Of a stretch of 6,815 nt of DNA, positions 6,040 through 6,815 are shown piece by piece (the stretch's first letter is position 1; every line of letters begins with the position of its first letter). A program made the translations under genes and the position numbers. The DNA comes from Thermococcus sp. (GTDB taxonomy: Archaea; Methanobacteriota_B; Thermococci; Thermococcales; Thermococcaceae), in contig WAMH01000065.1 in the NCBI GenBank assembly GCA_015522395.1, positions 1 through 6,815 on the forward strand. The letters run 5' to 3'. Under the pieces are notes generated by a model. It was not told the DNA's origin and did not search any database. It was given only the letters and a program-made list of their open reading frames with translations.

Positions 6040-6371
6040 AATTCGCTGTTCTCAAAGGAGTCCTTTATCTCCTCGTACTTTCTCCTTGCATCCTCCCTTT
6101 TGAAGTCACAGGGAATGGTATTCTCCCAGCCGGGACCGCCGAAGAGGGGTTTCTCGTTCGTGGCGAAGTAGAGGTACCTGCTCATGTGATACGAAAGGGA
6201 GGCGAACTGGTTGGCGAAGCATGCCATCCCCTCGTGCCTCCTGCCGAGAATCAGGGTGTAGAAGAACTGCACTATCACAATCAGCCCCACGATTATTCCA
6301 AGCACGTCCCTTATTATCGCGTAGAGGATCGCGAGCGGAATTCTGATGAGTGCCTCTATACGCTCTCCCAT
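6036..6371 (-). CDS. Small membrane protein of the DUF4389 type
   Basis: The start is ATG 6371-6369, supported by AGGTGA (6382-6377) with a 5-base spacer. GTG 6380 and ATG 6377 overlap that site and are less likely. The product is 111 residues. A hydrophobic region covers about residues 10-42 (IPLAILYAII...VGLIVIVQFFYTLIL), probably two short or one long membrane segment, followed by the soluble GRRHEGMACFANQ...SYHMSRYLYFATNEKPLFG block. That block (small residue-rich helix, aromatic RYLYFATNEKPPF-like end) is the signature of DUF4389 proteins. The tail is charged (KREDARRKYEEIKD). Function is unknown for the family. It lies tail to tail with the preceding gene and head to head with a potassium channel, so a role near the channel or in the membrane envelope is only a guess from context. 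Confidence 0.8.
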   Translation of the reverse strand: MGERIEALIRIPLAILYAIIRDVLGIIVGLIVIVQFFYTLILGRRHEGMACFANQFASLSYHMSRYLYFATNEKPLFGGPGWENTIPCDFKREDARRKYEEIKDSFENSEF

Positions 6372-6386
6372 TTTCATCACCTTAAC

Positions 6387-6405
6387 ACTGTTTGAGGGAA
6401 ACAGT
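6387..6405. repeat. Perfect 7-bp inverted repeat with a 5-base spacer (candidate operator or leader hairpin)
   Basis: ACTGTTT (6387-6393), GAGGG (6394-6398), AAACAGT (6399-6405). It sits between the TATA element (6423-6430) and the ribosome binding site of the DUF4389 gene, over its predicted transcription start near 6400. The arms are mixed-sequence and exactly complementary. A dimeric winged-helix repressor site is one reading. A short RNA hairpin just before the ribosome binding site is another. It is about 47 bases upstream of the channel's predicted start and could affect either gene. Confidence 0.5.
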
Positions 6406-6422
6406 AAGCGTTCGTGCCAACG

Positions 6423-6430
6423 TTTAAAAA
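6423..6430. promoter_or_regulatory. Shared TATA element of the divergent DUF4389 and potassium-channel genes
   Basis: TTTAAAAA on the plus strand reads TTTTTAAA on the minus strand. Plus-strand initiation 26 bases away would be near 6453, giving a leader of only about 6 bases to ATG 6459. Minus-strand initiation would be near 6400, giving a leader of about 29 bases to ATG 6371. The 87-base intergenic region shows no second good TATA box. Confidence 0.5.
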
Positions 6431-6458
6431 CTTAACGCACAATGGTGTAGGGGGTAAC

Positions 6459-6815
6459 ATGGGCGCGGAAGAAGAAATCGAGGTAGAACTCGTGGGTTTT
6501 CGAACTTTTTTCAGGGAATTCCTGCGGGTTCTGTACTATGTCAGGAGCATACTCCTCGGGCTCTTCGGGACCATAGCCCTCCTTGGGGTGGTGCTGGCCT
6601 TTGAGGAGGGAATAAACCTCTGGAACGGTGTGTACTTCGCGTTTATAACTGCCTTCACCGTCGGCTACGGCGACTTCACCCCGACTACTGCCGCCTCAAA
6701 GGTTCTCTGCGCGCTCATCCTTCCAGTTTTAGGGATGATCCTGACGGGCATAATGGTTGCGGCCGCGATGCAGGCCATATCGAGGCTCTACAGATCACAG
6801 CTCGAGAACAAGACC
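6459..6815 (+). CDS. Two-TM potassium channel (Ion_trans_2 type), 3' end cut by the window
   Basis: ATG 6459 follows AGGGGGT (6449-6455) at short spacing. An earlier ATG at 6442 is closed by TAG two codons later. The open frame gives 119 residues up to the window edge without a stop. An acidic N-terminus and a basic amphipathic stretch (about 14-29) precede TM1 (about 31-48). The pore helix and filter follow as TAFTVGYGDFTP (64-75), with the canonical potassium selectivity sequence TVGYGD. TM2 (about 81-107) contains Gly92 and Gly97, possible gating hinges. There is no voltage-sensor (S1-S4) region. Many archaeal channels of this form (MthK-like) carry an RCK/TrkA-N ligand-binding domain after TM2, but that part lies outside the window. 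It conducts potassium across the cytoplasmic membrane. It is divergent from the DUF4389 gene. Confidence 0.93.
   Translation, partial: MGAEEEIEVELVGFRTFFREFLRVLYYVRSILLGLFGTIALLGVVLAFEEGINLWNGVYFAFITAFTVGYGDFTPTTAASKVLCALILPVLGMILTGIMVAAAMQAISRLYRSQLENKT

Noticed and set aside
1..6815. CRISPR array, tRNA, rRNA or insertion sequence
   Set aside because: No regularly spaced direct repeats, no tRNA-like fold with a GTTCGA-type arm, no rRNA signature and no transposase motifs or terminal repeats were seen on either strand.

Overview
The window looks like a chromosomal segment of a hyperthermophilic archaeon of the order Thermococcales, most likely Thermococcus. The evidence is a TTG-started proteasome beta subunit followed directly by the archaeal CPSF-type ribonuclease/termination factor, AT-rich archaeal TATA boxes (TTTAAA/TTTTTAAA), GGTGA/GGAGG-type ribosome binding sites, dense packing, and heavy AGG/ATA codon use with Glu/Arg/Ile-rich proteins. 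No tRNA, rRNA, CRISPR array or insertion sequence was seen.

Left block, minus strand, transcribed right to left from about 4830 down to 77: psmB (proteasome beta subunit, 4146-4757), then the KH/metallo-beta-lactamase/beta-CASP nuclease aCPSF1/FttA (2189-4144), then a threonine-synthase-like protein fused to a PadR-type winged helix (833-2175), then a secreted or membrane-anchored lectin-fold-like protein (77-775). The first three are spaced 1 and 13 bases apart and form a likely operon. The last two are both interrupted: the fusion gene by a single-base frameshift near 1545, the secreted protein by an in-frame TGA at 512-514. A T7 run (minus strand) just after the secreted gene is a plausible terminator.

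Right block: 4876-6039 (+) is an uncharacterised two-domain protein, a P-loop kinase-like domain with a degraded Walker A followed by a nucleoside 2-deoxyribosyltransferase-like domain. It is divergent from psmB and appears to share one near-palindromic TATA element with it. It meets a small DUF4389-type membrane protein (6036-6371, minus) tail to tail with overlapping stop codons. That protein is in turn divergent from a two-TM potassium channel (6459 to window end, +), again around a single TATA-like element, with a perfect 7-bp inverted repeat between the TATA and the DUF4389 start.

How the genes fit together: psmB and aCPSF1 pair protein turnover with RNA 3'-end formation and transcription termination. 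The fusion protein is the most unusual item: a PLP-enzyme fold lacking the Schiff-base lysine (Arg in its place) and most zinc-ribbon cysteines, joined to a DNA-binding domain. This suggests a ligand-sensing transcription factor evolved from threonine synthase, although this copy is frameshifted in the sequence as given. The channel and the DUF4389 protein are separate membrane functions that may be co-regulated through their shared intergenic region.
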